Assembly: GCA_963971575.1 (NCBI GenBank)
Contig: OZ020624.1
Coordinates: 6,506,903 to 6,570,902 of the forward strand
DNA from: Liopterus haemorrhoidalis
Taxonomy: Eukaryota; Arthropoda; Insecta; Coleoptera; Dytiscidae
Length of the DNA: 64,000 nt
Reading direction: 5' to 3'
In this document: positions 47,901-58,976 of the stretch, piece after piece
Numbering within the stretch: position 1 is the stretch's first letter
How the letters are laid out: every line of letters begins with the position of its first letter
Position numbers and translations under genes: made by a program
Notes under the pieces: model-generated
What the model was told of the DNA's origin: nothing
The model's database searches: none
The model's input: the letters and a program-made list of their open reading frames with translations, nothing else

Positions 47901-48351
47901 ATTTATTGAGTTACTACTGAAGAAATCTACTTCTAGACTACTTGTCTACTTGTAGACGAAATGTACATCTAGTTCAATGAAAATAAAACGGAAGAAAAGA
48001 AAATGTCTTTCATTATTATAATATAAAGAAGTTGGGAAACAACTATATATGGATTTACCGAAATTTACTGAGGATATCATGCAAAGATAGGGAAATGAGT
48101 TGTCCTAGAAATGCTCAAAGAAAAATTCTGCAGAGAATGAAAAAAAGATCGATAACTTCTTGACACCATCAAGAAGCAAAACTTAGAATGTCTGACAAGG
48201 TAAGGAGTGGAAGGAAATATAATCTGCATCAATTTATCAATCAGAGAAGAAATTCGAGGAAAGAGAAGCGTCAGCCCTAGATGAAAATTATTACTGAAAA
48301 ATCTCAGAGAGCTGTTTATTTAAACATCTATTTCTAGACCTTTGACCAAAG
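47901..48351. other. Unassigned sequence
   Basis: Nothing was recognised. Confidence 0.35.
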
Positions 48352-48355
48352 ATAT

Positions 48356-48902
48356 TGTCACGTGGGTGGTTTGATTGAGACACAACTCCTGGTTTCAACA
48401 TAACAAATTTATTAAATATGTATATCACATTTACAATATATGTTTGAATTGGTCCATGGATTTGGGGAAGTCTTCGGTCTACACCGTGTTGGCCAGGATC
48501 GGCTTGGACCTATCTCCGAGGCGGGGGCTACCCATCCGGGAGTCGAGGAGCCTGGAGAAGTCTTCTCCCACTTACATGGTCACTACTTGCTTGGCTTCAC
48601 TCTCGATACAAGAATCTGGCGTCAGTGTCGTGGTCGTCACCTTCTGGATTAATACGTGCAGCGGAGTTGGCTATGTTCCACTAACTCCATATTTTGTGAC
48701 TGCCGGAATTTACGTAACGAAAATTAACCCAGTTCCAATATTCATTCGTCATGACAAATATTTCCTCATTATGAAAATGCGATGTCTGCATTTTCGTAAT
48801 CAGGTCACATACGTTAGACGCTGACGAATAGTTTTTAATCAGACAGCTGAGCATCACAATGTCTAGATGTCGTAATCCTGACCTAGGATTACCTTTGTGA
48901 CA
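48356..48902 (-). mobile_element. Solo LTR
   Basis: It begins TGTCAC and ends GTGACA with a 4-bp ATAT duplication (48352-48355, 48903-48906). On the minus strand AATAAA lies near the end, as for an LTR polyadenylation site, which sets the orientation. It is GC-richer than its flanks and 547 bp long. No gag or pol lies next to it, so it is a recombination relic. The 149-codon plus-strand frame over it is not a gene. Gypsy- or BEL-type is not separable. Confidence 0.75.
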
Positions 48903-48906
48903 ATAT

Positions 48907-49522
48907 GAAAACAACCTGGTCATATTGTGTTTCGACCAATCGTGTTATCCAGTTGGTTTTTATTAAAAGTTGGCTTAAGAGAATAATTTATTTTCCAATT
49001 CCTGGAGAAACCATGATAAATATCAATGTATTATGATGCAAATACTCCATGGTACGTGCTAAACGTGTTAATTTCCTAATAATACTAGAACAACATATCT
49101 GCATTAAATTTTGCAACACCTGTCAGGCTCGGCAGAAAACGTGAATTGCATAGTGCAGAGACTAGAATCAATTTATCAAATTTACTGTTGTAATTCGATT
49201 AACGTTTCATTTGAACCTGGTTATAAATATGAAGATCTAATGTCATAGATCAACCGAGCACTAACCGAATTCATCAACAATACATTAACATTGTTTATCT
49301 TATGGAAATTACACTGTTTATGCAAGTTTATACATGTATTATAGTGTGCTGGTTGATTTGGGAATACTGGAAATATGAGTTATATGATTTCAATGTATGA
49401 AACGTAATACAACGTGTCGAAAGCCACAAGATTTGTTTACATTACTATTGTATAATAAACTGCCCGAACAATATATAGTGGCTCAAGCAAATCTGCATAC
49501 AAGTCTACAATTTAAATATATA
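48907..49522. other. Unassigned AT-rich sequence
   Basis: Nothing was recognised. Confidence 0.35.
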
Positions 49523-49524
49523 TA

Positions 49525-50834
49525 CAAGGTGTCTCAAAAGAAATTTTATATTTAGTGGATCGATTAAAAAAAAACTAAGCCGTATATAGAAAAAATGTTT
49601 ATTAATTATTAAAATACACTTTTTGGGGATTTATTTCTTAAAAATAATATCGTCTAAATGTAGACCCTCGCGTTCTCGGCACTCATTTAATCGAACAGTA
49701 AAATTACTTATGAGGTCTCGGCAGGTGGACTCAGGGATGGCTGCCATTTCGTGACGGATATTTTCTTTCAAATGCGCCAGTGAAGTCGGTTTATTGGCGT
49801 AAACTTTAGATTTAAGATAACCCCATAGGAAAAAGTCCATAGGGGTTAAATCTGGACTGCGTGGAGGCCAATTTATGTCACCTCTCCGGGAGATCAATTT
49901 GCCTGAGAAAATTTCACGAACACGTGGCAGAGACATATTGGACGTATGTGAAGTTGCTCCGTCCTGTTGGAACCATGTTCTTTGGTTATAGCCAGGAAAG
50001 TTTTGCAGTTCAGGTACCAAGAAGTTGTCTAACATCTCCAGATAACGCTCTGAATTCACTGTAACTGCACGCCCCCTTTCGTCTTCAAAAAAGTAAGGGC
50101 CGATAATTCCTCGCGCCAACATCGCAGCCCATACGGTCACTTTAGGCGAATGTAGGGGTTTCTGATGCTTGCGTTTCGGATTCGTTGCACTCCAGTAGCG
50201 GCAGTTCTGCTTATTTACTTGGCCATTAAGATGAAAATGAGCTTCATCCGAAAACAAAATGTTGGTAAACGTTGAAATTCGCTCAATCACCTGATTTACG
50301 AAATTAAGCCTCTGACTGGCATCTTGGGGCTTTAATTCTTGCACCAATTGAATTTTGTAGGGGTGCAGCTTTAGGTCTTTGTGCATAATGCGATGTAATG
50401 ATGATCTATGCACATTTAAAGCACTTGCGCGCTTCCGAATTGAAAGGTTCGGGTCGTCACGAACAGACTGATTAACATTCTCCACGTTTTCTACCGTTCT
50501 TGATGACTTAGGTCGCCCGGATTTTGATTTATCCAGCGTTGTACCAGTCTCTTCAAACTTTTTAACCCAATGTCGAATGAGAGGAATGCTTGGCGCATCA
50601 TTTAAGTGGCGAAAACCTCGAATACTGCAGAATTTTCCACGCGCTACAGTCGCCGAATCACCGTTTTTGTAAAACTCTCGCACGCATAACGCGCGGTCTG
50701 CTCCCGAGAAACGCTCCATAGTGACTGAATTCCCAAGACCCAGGCTACCGATTGACATAACCCCTGCGCCCTACGGATACGTTGCGTTCACGCAGTAAGC
50801 TAAATAAATATAAAATTTATTTTGAGACACCTTG
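49525..50834 (-). mobile_element. DD41D (rosa-like) mariner, copy 3, full length
   Basis: 1310-bp element with CAAGGTGTCTCAAAAGAAAT / near-identical inverted ends and TA on both sides (49523-49524, 50835-50836). It carries an uninterrupted transposase gene and is the best candidate for a functional element in the window. Confidence 0.93.
49631..50719 (-). CDS. DD41D mariner transposase, intact
   Basis: Cut-and-paste transposase acting in the nucleus on the element's own inverted ends. The 362-residue protein starts at MERFSGAD, where the paralogues align; the open frame extends 13 codons further upstream without homology to a transposase start. Residues ~10-50 and ~85-115 form two helix-turn-helix regions joined by a basic SGRPKSS linker (68-73), an AT-hook-like motif. 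The catalytic triad is D158 (LFSDEAHF), D253 (FQQDGATS) and D295 (TPMDFFLWG); 41 residues separate the last two, defining the DD41D type. The length is normal for the group. Minor differences from its paralogues (for example RGKF for RRKF) avoid motifs. Confidence 0.92.
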   Translation of the reverse strand: MERFSGADRALCVREFYKNGDSATVARGKFCSIRGFRHLNDAPSIPLIRHWVKKFEETGTTLDKSKSGRPKSSRTVENVENVNQSVRDDPNLSIRKRASALNVHRSSLHRIMHKDLKLHPYKIQLVQELKPQDASQRLNFVNQVIERISTFTNILFSDEAHFHLNGQVNKQNCRYWSATNPKRKHQKPLHSPKVTVWAAMLARGIIGPYFFEDERGRAVTVNSERYLEMLDNFLVPELQNFPGYNQRTWFQQDGATSHTSNMSLPRVREIFSGKLISRRGDINWPPRSPDLTPMDFFLWGYLKSKVYANKPTSLAHLKENIRHEMAAIPESTCRDLISNFTVRLNECREREGLHLDDIIFKK

Positions 50835-50837
50835 TAT

Positions 50838-51740
50838 ATATATAGGGTGTTTGTTTGAAACGGGGCACCCCAAAAATCTCCTTTATTTGTAAAGATACAA
50901 AGAATCTTCAGTACAAAAGTTAAACTAGACAAAAAGGCCCATCTAAAGGTTACTATAAAAATTCTGAGGCACTTCCGGTTTCACCGGAATTGATGTCAAC
51001 TTTTGATCTAGCATAGGGAATCGAAAATTTTATATTTTTTTTCTAAAAGTACATTAAATTAGCTTTACAATGACACCAAAAAATCATATTTTTGGGTGGG
51101 GATTGATTTAAAAATCTGAAAAAAATCTCCGTAATGAACATTAATGGGAAGTTCTTGTCCCGCACCCTTTTACCCAGAGGGGTTAAACTAAAAATTTGAA
51201 AAAGTTAAAGGTAAGGTTATATTGATTTGAGCCGGAAACGTAAAAGACGTATTTTTGATCAGATTGTGTTTTTGAAAAATATGGCAGTTTTTGTGTTTTT
51301 GAAAAAATTAATTATTTTTTTAATTCATGGTTAAATTATGGCTAGTAATGTTATGGATTTTTTGTATTTATAGCTAAGATTTTTTGGATTTTAAAAAATT
51401 AAAAAAATAATATTTTATTTTCAATAGTTGCGAACTGAGTTACTCACACCATACCACACTACACTCTACACTGTAAAATATTACTTATTCTAATGAAGAC
51501 TTGAATACGAAGCAAATGTAGAAAAAAACGCTTGGATATTTGGCAAATTATTTAAATTTTGTTTAAAAAAATTAAATGGCTCTTAGTTCTCAAATAACGA
51601 ATAAAAGTGATTATCAAAAAAACTGTTGATTTTGATGTGATAAATATGCCTAGAGATCCAGTATTATGTTGACTTTTTACACTTATTAAATACCTACAAA
51701 ACCCTGAAATATCTGAAAATTCACACTTAACTTTCTTTTT
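50838..51740 (+). repeat. CAGA-t repeat, copy 5 (divergent)
   Basis: It shares GGTTAAACTAAAAATTTGAA, TTGATCAGATTGTGTTTTTG and the end ATACCTACAAAACCCTGAAA with the other copies, in the orientation of copy 1. The left part with the microsatellite is missing and the tRNA-like site is not recognisable. Confidence 0.6.
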
Positions 51741-51794
51741 TTTTTGTCATCACTTTGTAGTTTAGAAGTGAAAACCTTTTGTCTTGAATGTTTA

Positions 51795-51862
51795 TTGGGG
51801 CGCCGTGGGAAAATTTTAATACATTAAGGGCGCCCGGAACTGAACAAGTTTGGGAACCACTG
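51795..51862. mobile_element. hAT-like right end, first of a pair
   Basis: Ends GTTTGGGAACCACTG, the inverse of CAGTGGTTCCCAAAC, preceded by GGGCGCC. A near-identical end lies at 52112-52178. Confidence 0.55.
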
Positions 51863-52111
51863 GGCTAGAGGATAAAATATTAACCGAGTTGTGAATAAAA
51901 TAGCCCAGCTTTTGAGGCTCAATCACTTTATTAACTACTCGCTTGAAAATTTACTCGTTGCTACCAAACTCGTTCAATTTAATAACGCTGTTTAGTTACA
52001 AGCAACTCGGTCGTAAACTTTTTGTAGTTTAAAAATGAGGCCCTTTTTTAGATCATCATTCATATCTTCAAATGTCTAATAAAATAAAATGAAAAATTGA
52101 ATGTATTGACT

Positions 52112-52178
52112 TGGGGCACCGCGGGATAATTTTAATACATTAAGGGCGCCTGGAACCAAAAAAGTTTGGGAACCACTG
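52112..52178. mobile_element. hAT-like right end, second of a pair
   Basis: Direct repeat of 51795-51862 (TTTTAATACATTAAGGGCGC shared), 317 bp downstream. Left ends were not identified for either. Confidence 0.55.
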
Positions 52179-52184
52179 GTATCT

Positions 52185-52230
52185 AGGACATTTTATAGAA
52201 ATTAATCTTATAATTTCTATAAAATGTCCT
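52185..52230. repeat. 46-bp palindrome
   Basis: AGGACATTTTATAGAAATTA and its near-exact inverse are separated by a few bases. It lies directly after the second hAT-like end. Confidence 0.75.
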
Positions 52231-52694
52231 TCTCCTCGTCGCCATTTCTTTTATCTTTCCTACTTTCACTCCACATCCTGTTCTTTTTATAGAGTTTTTT
52301 TGTAGTCTCATATCTTCCTTTTAATACTGACACGGTCTTCTTAAATATCTTATCAAGTCAACAACTTATTTTTTCAATAGACTCCAAGTTTGAACGAAGA
52401 GGACTTTCTAAAAATTCTCTTTACATTGTGATAAATTATTTTATACTGACGCACTCTAAGTGCAAACTCTATTTATAATACACAAGGAGAGAAAAGATAT
52501 TTTGGATATGGTTTAATATTTCATTATTATTCGTATATTGTTCGACACTTTTAGATATTTTTAGATTTTTTAAGGATAAAATTTAAAAAAATCATGTGTA
52601 AAATTCACACTGAATTTTCACACATTTATAATAAATGAGCATCTTTAATTATAATCGTGTCAAGATTGATCATGATCTTTTTTTAACAATTTTC
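52231..52694. other. Unassigned AT-rich sequence
   Basis: A stretch near 52595-52625 (TTCACACTGAATTTTCACAC) resembles the hairpin end of CAGA-t repeats. Nothing else was recognised. Confidence 0.35.
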
Positions 52695-53826
52695 CGGGTC
52701 TATTCTCTAAGCATGATGTTAAAATCTTAGCGTCAGAAACTGACCTTAATTTTTTTAACACCATTTTTAACCTAAATTCTATTCGCTAAACATATATGTG
52801 TTAATATTATAGCGCGGCGGCGTTAAAATAGCCAGTTAACGTTCTACAATAAGCGCCTACCGAAACGGTGGCTTTAAAAGTTAACGCTAGTGTTTAGTTT
52901 GCAAAAATGGCTGATTCTATTTAAGTAAATGTAATGTTATTTTAAAAAAATGAATAAAACACAAGACGGTAGGAATATTAATCAACTTTCTATTACTTTT
53001 TAAAGTGAATTCTTTACAGTAGAGATAAGAATGACGCTTCATTATTTTTGTTATACAAGTAACCCAGACGCAAGTTCAAGTAATTGTATAGAAAGGAAGT
53101 AAATGGAGTATTGGAGAGCAGTTTTGGTTTTTGTTGAGACACAGAACTTAAAATTATAATCCTCTGAAAGCTACAAAACTTCACTTATGCCTCCGCCGTG
53201 TTTCAAAATATCGCAGTATATTTTAATAGTGTATTTTTTGAAGAAACAATTGATGAGTTTGATAATGACGATCACAACAGTGTTATTTCAGGGTAGAAAT
53301 AGCGTAATATATCAAATTTAATAATTTATATCACCGAACACCTTTTTAAAAATAGAATGAACATATAATTCACATATTATTAAAAAAATTAGATAAACTG
53401 TTATAATACAATGTAGTATATAAATTGACTAAACAAAAGTTGAATAAAGTTATATTTTTATTTAATACACTGTGGAAACCAGTTATAATGAGTAACACAG
53501 GGCCAAACATTTCTGTTCCATTTTTAAAATAAATTTCGCCAATAAATATTTAATTCAACACCGAAATATTAGGTTAAGATTCTCTTGGCATTTGACTAAA
53601 TAAATACTCCTGTTAAAATTCAACGTAACAGCGCATGCGCGTGCAGTTAATATTAGCCTCTCTACAGGGTGAGTTAACGCCTCGCGTTAACAAATATTTT
53701 ATTAACGCTTACCTTAACAAATGCTCTTACAGAATAGCATTTTTGGATAATGACGTTAGACATGGAGTTAAAATAAAAATATAAACCTGACGCTAATTTT
53801 AACGCATTTCTTACAGAATACACCCG
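52695..53826. mobile_element. TIR element rich in GTTAAC/TTAACG
   Basis: Ends CGGGTCTATTCTCTAAG and the inverse of CGGGTGTATTCTGTAAG are diverged inverted repeats, continued by GTTAAAATYTTAGCGTCAG-type sequence. TTC flanks both sides, a possible 3-bp duplication. TTAACG motifs recur inside both subterminal regions. No transposase. Confidence 0.6.
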
Positions 53827-53954
53827 TTCATCTGTTAACTTATGCACACATTATCATTATTATTCTTTTTTTTTTTAATTTAAAATAGATTAGTATTTTA
53901 TATACTAAGCATATAATCAGTGGCGGAACTACCAACGCGGGGGGGGGCTAAACT

Positions 53955-55463
53955 TTGGAAGGCCCGATAATTTGGGCTGGAATACATATTTCACTTACAG
54001 CCATTAAATTGCGGTTTTTAGATATAATAAAAGCTCTTTCTGAATTAAGCTTAAAAAGTGAAAAAAAAGAAGAAAGAGACAATGCTTCAAATCTTATAAA
54101 AAGTATGAATAATTTTGAATTTGTATTTTTATGTGTACTTTTATTAAAAATATTAGGAGAAATAAATTTATCTTCAAAATTATTACAAATTAAAAATATA
54201 GATTTGAGAATTGCAACAACTTCCTTAGAAACAACCAGTCAAAATCTGAAAAAATACCGAAATATGTACTTTTCTGCGAAAGATTACGCAATTCAAATGG
54301 CAGCCAAGTGGAATATCAGCTCCACTTTGTTTGGAAAAGACAAAAAATTGTAAAAAAGCACTTTGATGAATTGGCAACAGGCAACAGATCATCGGTTTCA
54401 TAACGAGGATGATTTGATGATTTTTTTAGAGTAACTGTATTTAATGCAGTTCTCGATATTAACAGAAATTTTGACTTCTGGCGAAATCTTACAAAAAAAA
54501 AAAAAATACAAAAGTGATATTTCATCCAATTTTCCGTTACAAATGGTAATGTTAGCTTCGATGGTTAATCAATAAATCTCTAAAATATCAGCAATGAAAG
54601 GATTTGCTGAACTTTTAATAATTTAAAATACCTCCCTGTCGGTCAGTTTTCCAGACGTAGTTACTGCAATTTTATTATTTTTGACACTTCCTGTCACTGT
54701 GGCAAAGGCAGAGCGTTATTTTTCTAAATTAAAAATAATAAAAATCTATCTACGAAATTCTACTGGAGGAGAACGCTTACTAGACCGGGAGCTCATGACA
54801 TTTTTGGTCTCCGATTTCATACAGCATGCCTTTTGGAGGAGAGAATATTTACCCTGTGACAACAAAAAAGGGATTGTACTAAACCCCTGCACGCTTTCCG
54901 GTCATAGGGAAAATTGCATTTCCACTTAAACACAAAATTTTTGTGCTTTTCTCTGATTTAATATTGCTTGCCCTTTTGTCAAAAGAAAGTTATAACAAAT
55001 TTAAAGTCTTTTAAATATATGCATGCGATTCGGAGGGTCCCAAAGGGCTCAAACGGTCATGTGATCTTGTAATAAAAAAATATGATTTTCTGCGTTTTCA
55101 TACAGTATGCCTATAATTAAAAGCCTTTAAATTTGTTATAACTTTCTTTTGACAGAAGGGCAAGCAATATTAAGTCAGAGAAAAACACAAAAATTTTGTG
55201 CAAGTGGAAATGCAATTTTCTCTATGACCGGAAAGCGTGCAGGGGTTTAGTACCATCCCTTTTTTGTTGTCACAGGGTAAATATTCTCTCCTCCAAAAGG
55301 CATGCTGTATGAAATCGGAGACCAAAAATGTCATGAGCTCCCGGTCTATACATAATTTATCGTTGCTGAGCATTGAGGCTGAAATTGATCAAGAAATGAG
55401 CATTTAATACTTAATTAGAGATTTTGCTAATTTAAAATCCAGAAAGAAAGATTTAACATTTTA
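53955..55463 (+). pseudogene. hAT transposase fragments
   Basis: The first piece (to 54353) reads NNFEFVFLCVLLLKILGEIN and KIKNIDLRIATTSLE-like sequence, typical of the middle of zinc-finger-MYM-type hAT transposases. The C-terminal dimerisation domain begins TLPVTVAKAERYFSKLKII near 54681 and is cut after GERL at 54780; it resumes at 55352 with NLSLLSIEAEIDQEM. With the insertion and one TAC removed it reads GERL-HNLSLLSIE in frame. Later stops show decay. Confidence 0.85.
54781..55348. mobile_element. 568-bp foldback element inside hAT transposase
   Basis: Arms of ~230 bp beginning TAGACCGGGAGCTCATGACA are almost identical in inverse, leaving ~100 bp of loop. TAC occurs on both sides (54778-54780, 55349-55351). 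No coding capacity; the open tail of the hAT frame entering it is fortuitous. Confidence 0.9.
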
Positions 55464-55728
55464 AATTGATTTATTTATTTATACCATGTTTTGTTTTGTT
55501 TTGTCTATGTTTCATTTGTTTGATATTATTGTTTTTCTTTTATATTCATAATAAAATATGTATTATAAAGTAAAATGATTTTTTGTGTAAGAAGAATCCA
55601 AGGTTAAATTTCTTCAAAATTATGGGACGCTAGATAAGAAAAGAAAAAAATCACATAAGGTTGGGGGGGGGCGATCTAATTTTTTTGTGGGGGGGGGCTA
55701 AATTTGTAGTTCCGCCACTGCATATAAT

Positions 55729-55899
55729 ATAGCAATTATATGCGAATCAAATACAATGTTATGTCAATAAATAAAGGGAGTTTTTTTTTTTTTAGATATA
55801 AAACACAAAAATCGTGGTAATGGCCATAGTATTGGCTTTTTTCGAAAGATGGTTTTATGCCATTATTGTTTAAATATCATATGGCTGGCTTGAATAAAG
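55729..55899. other. Unassigned sequence
   Basis: Nothing was recognised. Confidence 0.35.
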
Positions 55900-56220
55900 C
55901 GAAATCTAGAAGTCCAATTTTCGACTACTTTTTGGAGCAGCTGGGGCTGTATATCGGCAATAACGTGGCGAATGTTGGCTTCCAAGTCGTCCATCGTTTC
56001 GGTTTATAGGCGTAGATTAGCGATTGCACATATCCCCACAGAAAATAATACAAAGATATTAAATCGAACGATTTTTGAAGCCAATTCACGGGTCGATTAC
56101 GCGAAATTATGCGCTCATCGAATGTTTCCTTTAATTAATCGAATGAGGCCCGCACTGTGTGGTATGTTGCGCCGTCTTGTTGAAACCACAACTCTTCCAC
56201 ATTAATGCCATTCAATTGGG
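55900..56220 (-). pseudogene. Old mariner (DD41D-like) transposase fragment
   Basis: Minus-strand translation reads ELWFQQDGATYHTVRASFD, then ERIISRNRPVNWLQKSFDL and YFLWGYVQSLIYAYKP. The blocks parallel the second and third catalytic regions of the DD41D copies, but the third Asp is replaced (LYYFLWG) and stops are present. It is much older than the other copies. Confidence 0.65.
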
Positions 56221-57496
56221 AAATAAAAGTCTTCTCACTCATTCTCCATTTCTTTGTATTTTCTTCATTTAGTTGAGATCAGATTTTTTTTAATTTTTTT
56301 TGTATTTTCTTTATGATTCTTTAATCTGGGAACGAATCACTTGATTTCCCATATGATATAATGGAAAATTGGGTTTCTAGATATATACTTTTTAAGCTAC
56401 GAACCGCGGTCAGGAACAAATTAAGTTTGTAAGTCAAGGTGCCATTGTTTGTCTAAATGCGCCACCAAAATGAGTTTATAAATGTTTTTAGAAGTGTAAG
56501 AAAATTAATACAGTCCAAAAGAAGACCAAAAGAATATTATTCTATAATCAATAAATATGCACATCCTTAAATTCAACTTTATATTTAATATGCAAAAGAT
56601 TGATATAGAAAAGAAAATTTTATATTTGTAATCTAAATAAAAATATAAAAACTTAGAATATGTATATTTAAGCGTTTGTTTTGGCGCCCCTTAAAGCTGA
56701 CGCCCTGGGCCTGTGCCTCTGTCGCCCCTTCTTTTCACCGCCGTTGGTTGAAAATACCTGCTTGACGAACTGCCTGCAAATTCATTGTCACAATCACCAT
56801 TTTTGTGATCCTACTAGTTATTCCGATAATTATTATCGTGTTTGAAATGAAACACAAACAAAATTTACACAAAAGACCTTTATTTTTTATTTAATGATAT
56901 ACCCTTATTCGCCATTATGATCCATGCTACTTTGCACTCTTGTCTCCCATAGTTTTATGCCTGCCCTGAATTTATGAAGAGAAAAATGTCTCAATGCAAA
57001 ATTAAGAAATTTTTGACTTTATCAACATTTCGAAATTTCTTCCCAAGAAATAAATGCTCTAGCGACCTGAACAAGTGATAATTAAATGAAACTGTGTCCA
57101 GTTAGTGACGAAGATACGGTAACACTTTCCATCTCAGCGCCTTCATTTTCTCCTGCGTGATTCCTACAACATGTGATCTCCTCTGAGGATTGAATTTCCG
57201 CCATTTTGGTGCAATGGGTATAATTTGAGAATTAACTATGCAAGCGGAAAGTTGAATGTTGTATGCACACAGCATAACAAGACACTGATATGAAATTCTG
57301 GCCCTTCAGAAATGGAGGGTTTCTAAAAATAGGTTTACAGACGCGAAAATAGCTAAGGGATTACCTAATTGCATTAATTAGCCCTGTGGGTCAGAGGAGA
57401 ATTAAATTTAGGCACAATTTTTCTTTGCTAATATACAGGGTGGGATGGACCAACAGTTACTAAAAGCAGAACGCCCTAATTCTGTCAATATTTGAT
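56221..57496. other. Mostly unassigned sequence
   Basis: A GGCGCCCC-rich patch near 56695-56740 is reminiscent of hAT subterminal sequence. No gene was recognised. Confidence 0.35.
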
Positions 57497-57504
57497 ATTA
57501 TCAT

Positions 57505-58666
57505 CAGTGCCGCAACAAGGGTGGTGCGACAGGTGCCGCCGCACCAGGCGCCGGATTCATAGGGGCGCCGATTGGTCAAATTTAATTTTTTTTATTATTA
57601 TCTTTTATATTAATAAACTATAATCAACACAAATTTTATTTCATAATCGAAAGTTTCAAATGGCAGACATGATCATTAATTGATGACTGTACAACTGCCA
57701 CTGCAATGCAATTATTAGAAGTGATCCACACTTACGATTTAAAAGATGTGTACCCTAATATTGACATTGCACTGCGCATATTTTTAACGCTCCCTGTAAC
57801 TGTTGCTTCGAATGAACGCAGTTTTAGTTTATAAAAAGTTAATAAAAAATTATTTGCGTTCTACAATGGTCCAAGAGCTTGTAAAATTTAGCTTTAATAT
57901 CAATAGAAAATACTACAGCGCAGTCATTAAATTATGAAGACTTAATTAACGAATTTTCACAGTTAAAAGCCAGAAAAGTTCAATATATTTAATTTTCCAT
58001 TCCGTTAAAGTGATTATATAATATATTATTAAAATACCTAAATATTTATTATTTTTTGTTCAAATATCCCTTTTTTTGTCATTAAATATATATTTTTTTA
58101 TATATTTTGTTATTCAATTATGTAATATAATATTTCTTTAGCCCTTTTGTGTTTCATTTTAGGTGTTTTTCATTTTGTGTTTTATTGACCTAGAGTTTAT
58201 ATTTTGTCCCTCTTTATATTAGTTGATTATCATGATTTTTGAGTTTATTAAAAGATTTGCAACATAATTTGTTAATATAATCGTTAATATTGCAATTTAA
58301 ACCAAACCAAAGAAAAAGGTTAAAACTAAAAAGTAATACCAACGAATGTTTTTTTAAATTTTTCTTTATACATTTATTGTTAAAAAAATGACTTTATAAT
58401 ATATATTTTTGTATGTTCCTTATTTTATTTTCACTTGCATCAAAATAAAACAATAAGATTTTAAGGATTATCTATAAAATATGGTAGTAAATATCTTAAA
58501 TAACATTTTGGTGAAGAAAACAACGTAAGTAAATGTTTTAAACGTTCCCTTACTGATGCAATCACCGTACCATAAAATTTAAAAAATTGCGTATGTAATT
58601 AGTGAGGGTGGGGGGGCGCCAAATAATTTTAAGCACCAGGCGCCAATTTATGTTGTTGCGGCGCTG
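57505..58666 (+). mobile_element. hAT element with C-terminal transposase remnant
   Basis: Inverted ends CAGTGCCGCAACAA / TTGTTGCGGCGCTG are flanked by an exact 8-bp duplication ATTATCAT (57497-57504, 58667-58674). GGCGCC motifs lie inside both ends. Confidence 0.92.
57700..57992 (+). pseudogene. hAT transposase C-terminal dimerisation domain
   Basis: Reads VYPNIDIALRIFLTLPVTVA, SNERSFSL, then a stop and frameshift, then LALISIENTTAQSLNYEDLI and SQLKARKV before the stop. This is the hAT C-terminal dimer domain. The N-terminal three quarters are deleted. Confidence 0.85.
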
Positions 58667-58779
58667 ATTATCATATGAAAATATTACAAAATTACTTTAT
58701 GACAAGAAGCCAAACTCATTGTTTGCTGTAACCATCTTTGGCTAGATGATGGCGTTGAGTCTGATGATTTTTTTTTTTT

Positions 58780-58886
58780 GCTCTTCACTTTGATCGCCTC
58801 TAGGTTGAGGGCCCGTTAAAAAAATATATGTTGAGGGCCCGAAAATAAAAAATGTCTTGGGCCCGGCGAAGGCTTGATCTGCCACT
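58780..58886. mobile_element. hAT-like right end relic
   Basis: GGGCCCG repeats are followed by GGCTTGATCTGCCACTG, the inverse of a hAT-type terminus. No left end was found. Confidence 0.4.
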
Positions 58887-58976
58887 GGGTGAAACCCAAG
58901 TGATGCCAACATGGGACATAAATGGGCGTTCGGCATTGCCCGATGTTCGCAGTTACCCTTCGCTCCCCTACTTATA

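Larger units (their letters stand above)
53918..55720 (+). mobile_element. hAT element, split by a foldback insertion
   Basis: Inverted ends CAGTGGCGGAACTAC are flanked by an exact 8-bp duplication CATATAAT (53910-53917, 55721-55728). Runs of G lie just inside both ends. It keeps parts of a hAT transposase and contains the 568-bp insertion at 54781-55348. Confidence 0.93.

Noticed and set aside
48375..48824. 149-codon plus-strand frame as a host gene
   Set aside because: It lies wholly in a sequence with LTR-type TG/CA ends and a 4-bp duplication, on the strand opposite to the LTR orientation.
49861..50064. Plus-strand frames complementary to the DD41D gene (also near 28459, 45674 and 59316)
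   Set aside because: They recur in every copy only as antisense shadows of the transposase.
54780..54929. C-terminal extension of the hAT transposase (RELMTFLV... stretch)
   Set aside because: This part of the frame lies in the arm of the foldback insertion and is mirrored at 55170-55348.
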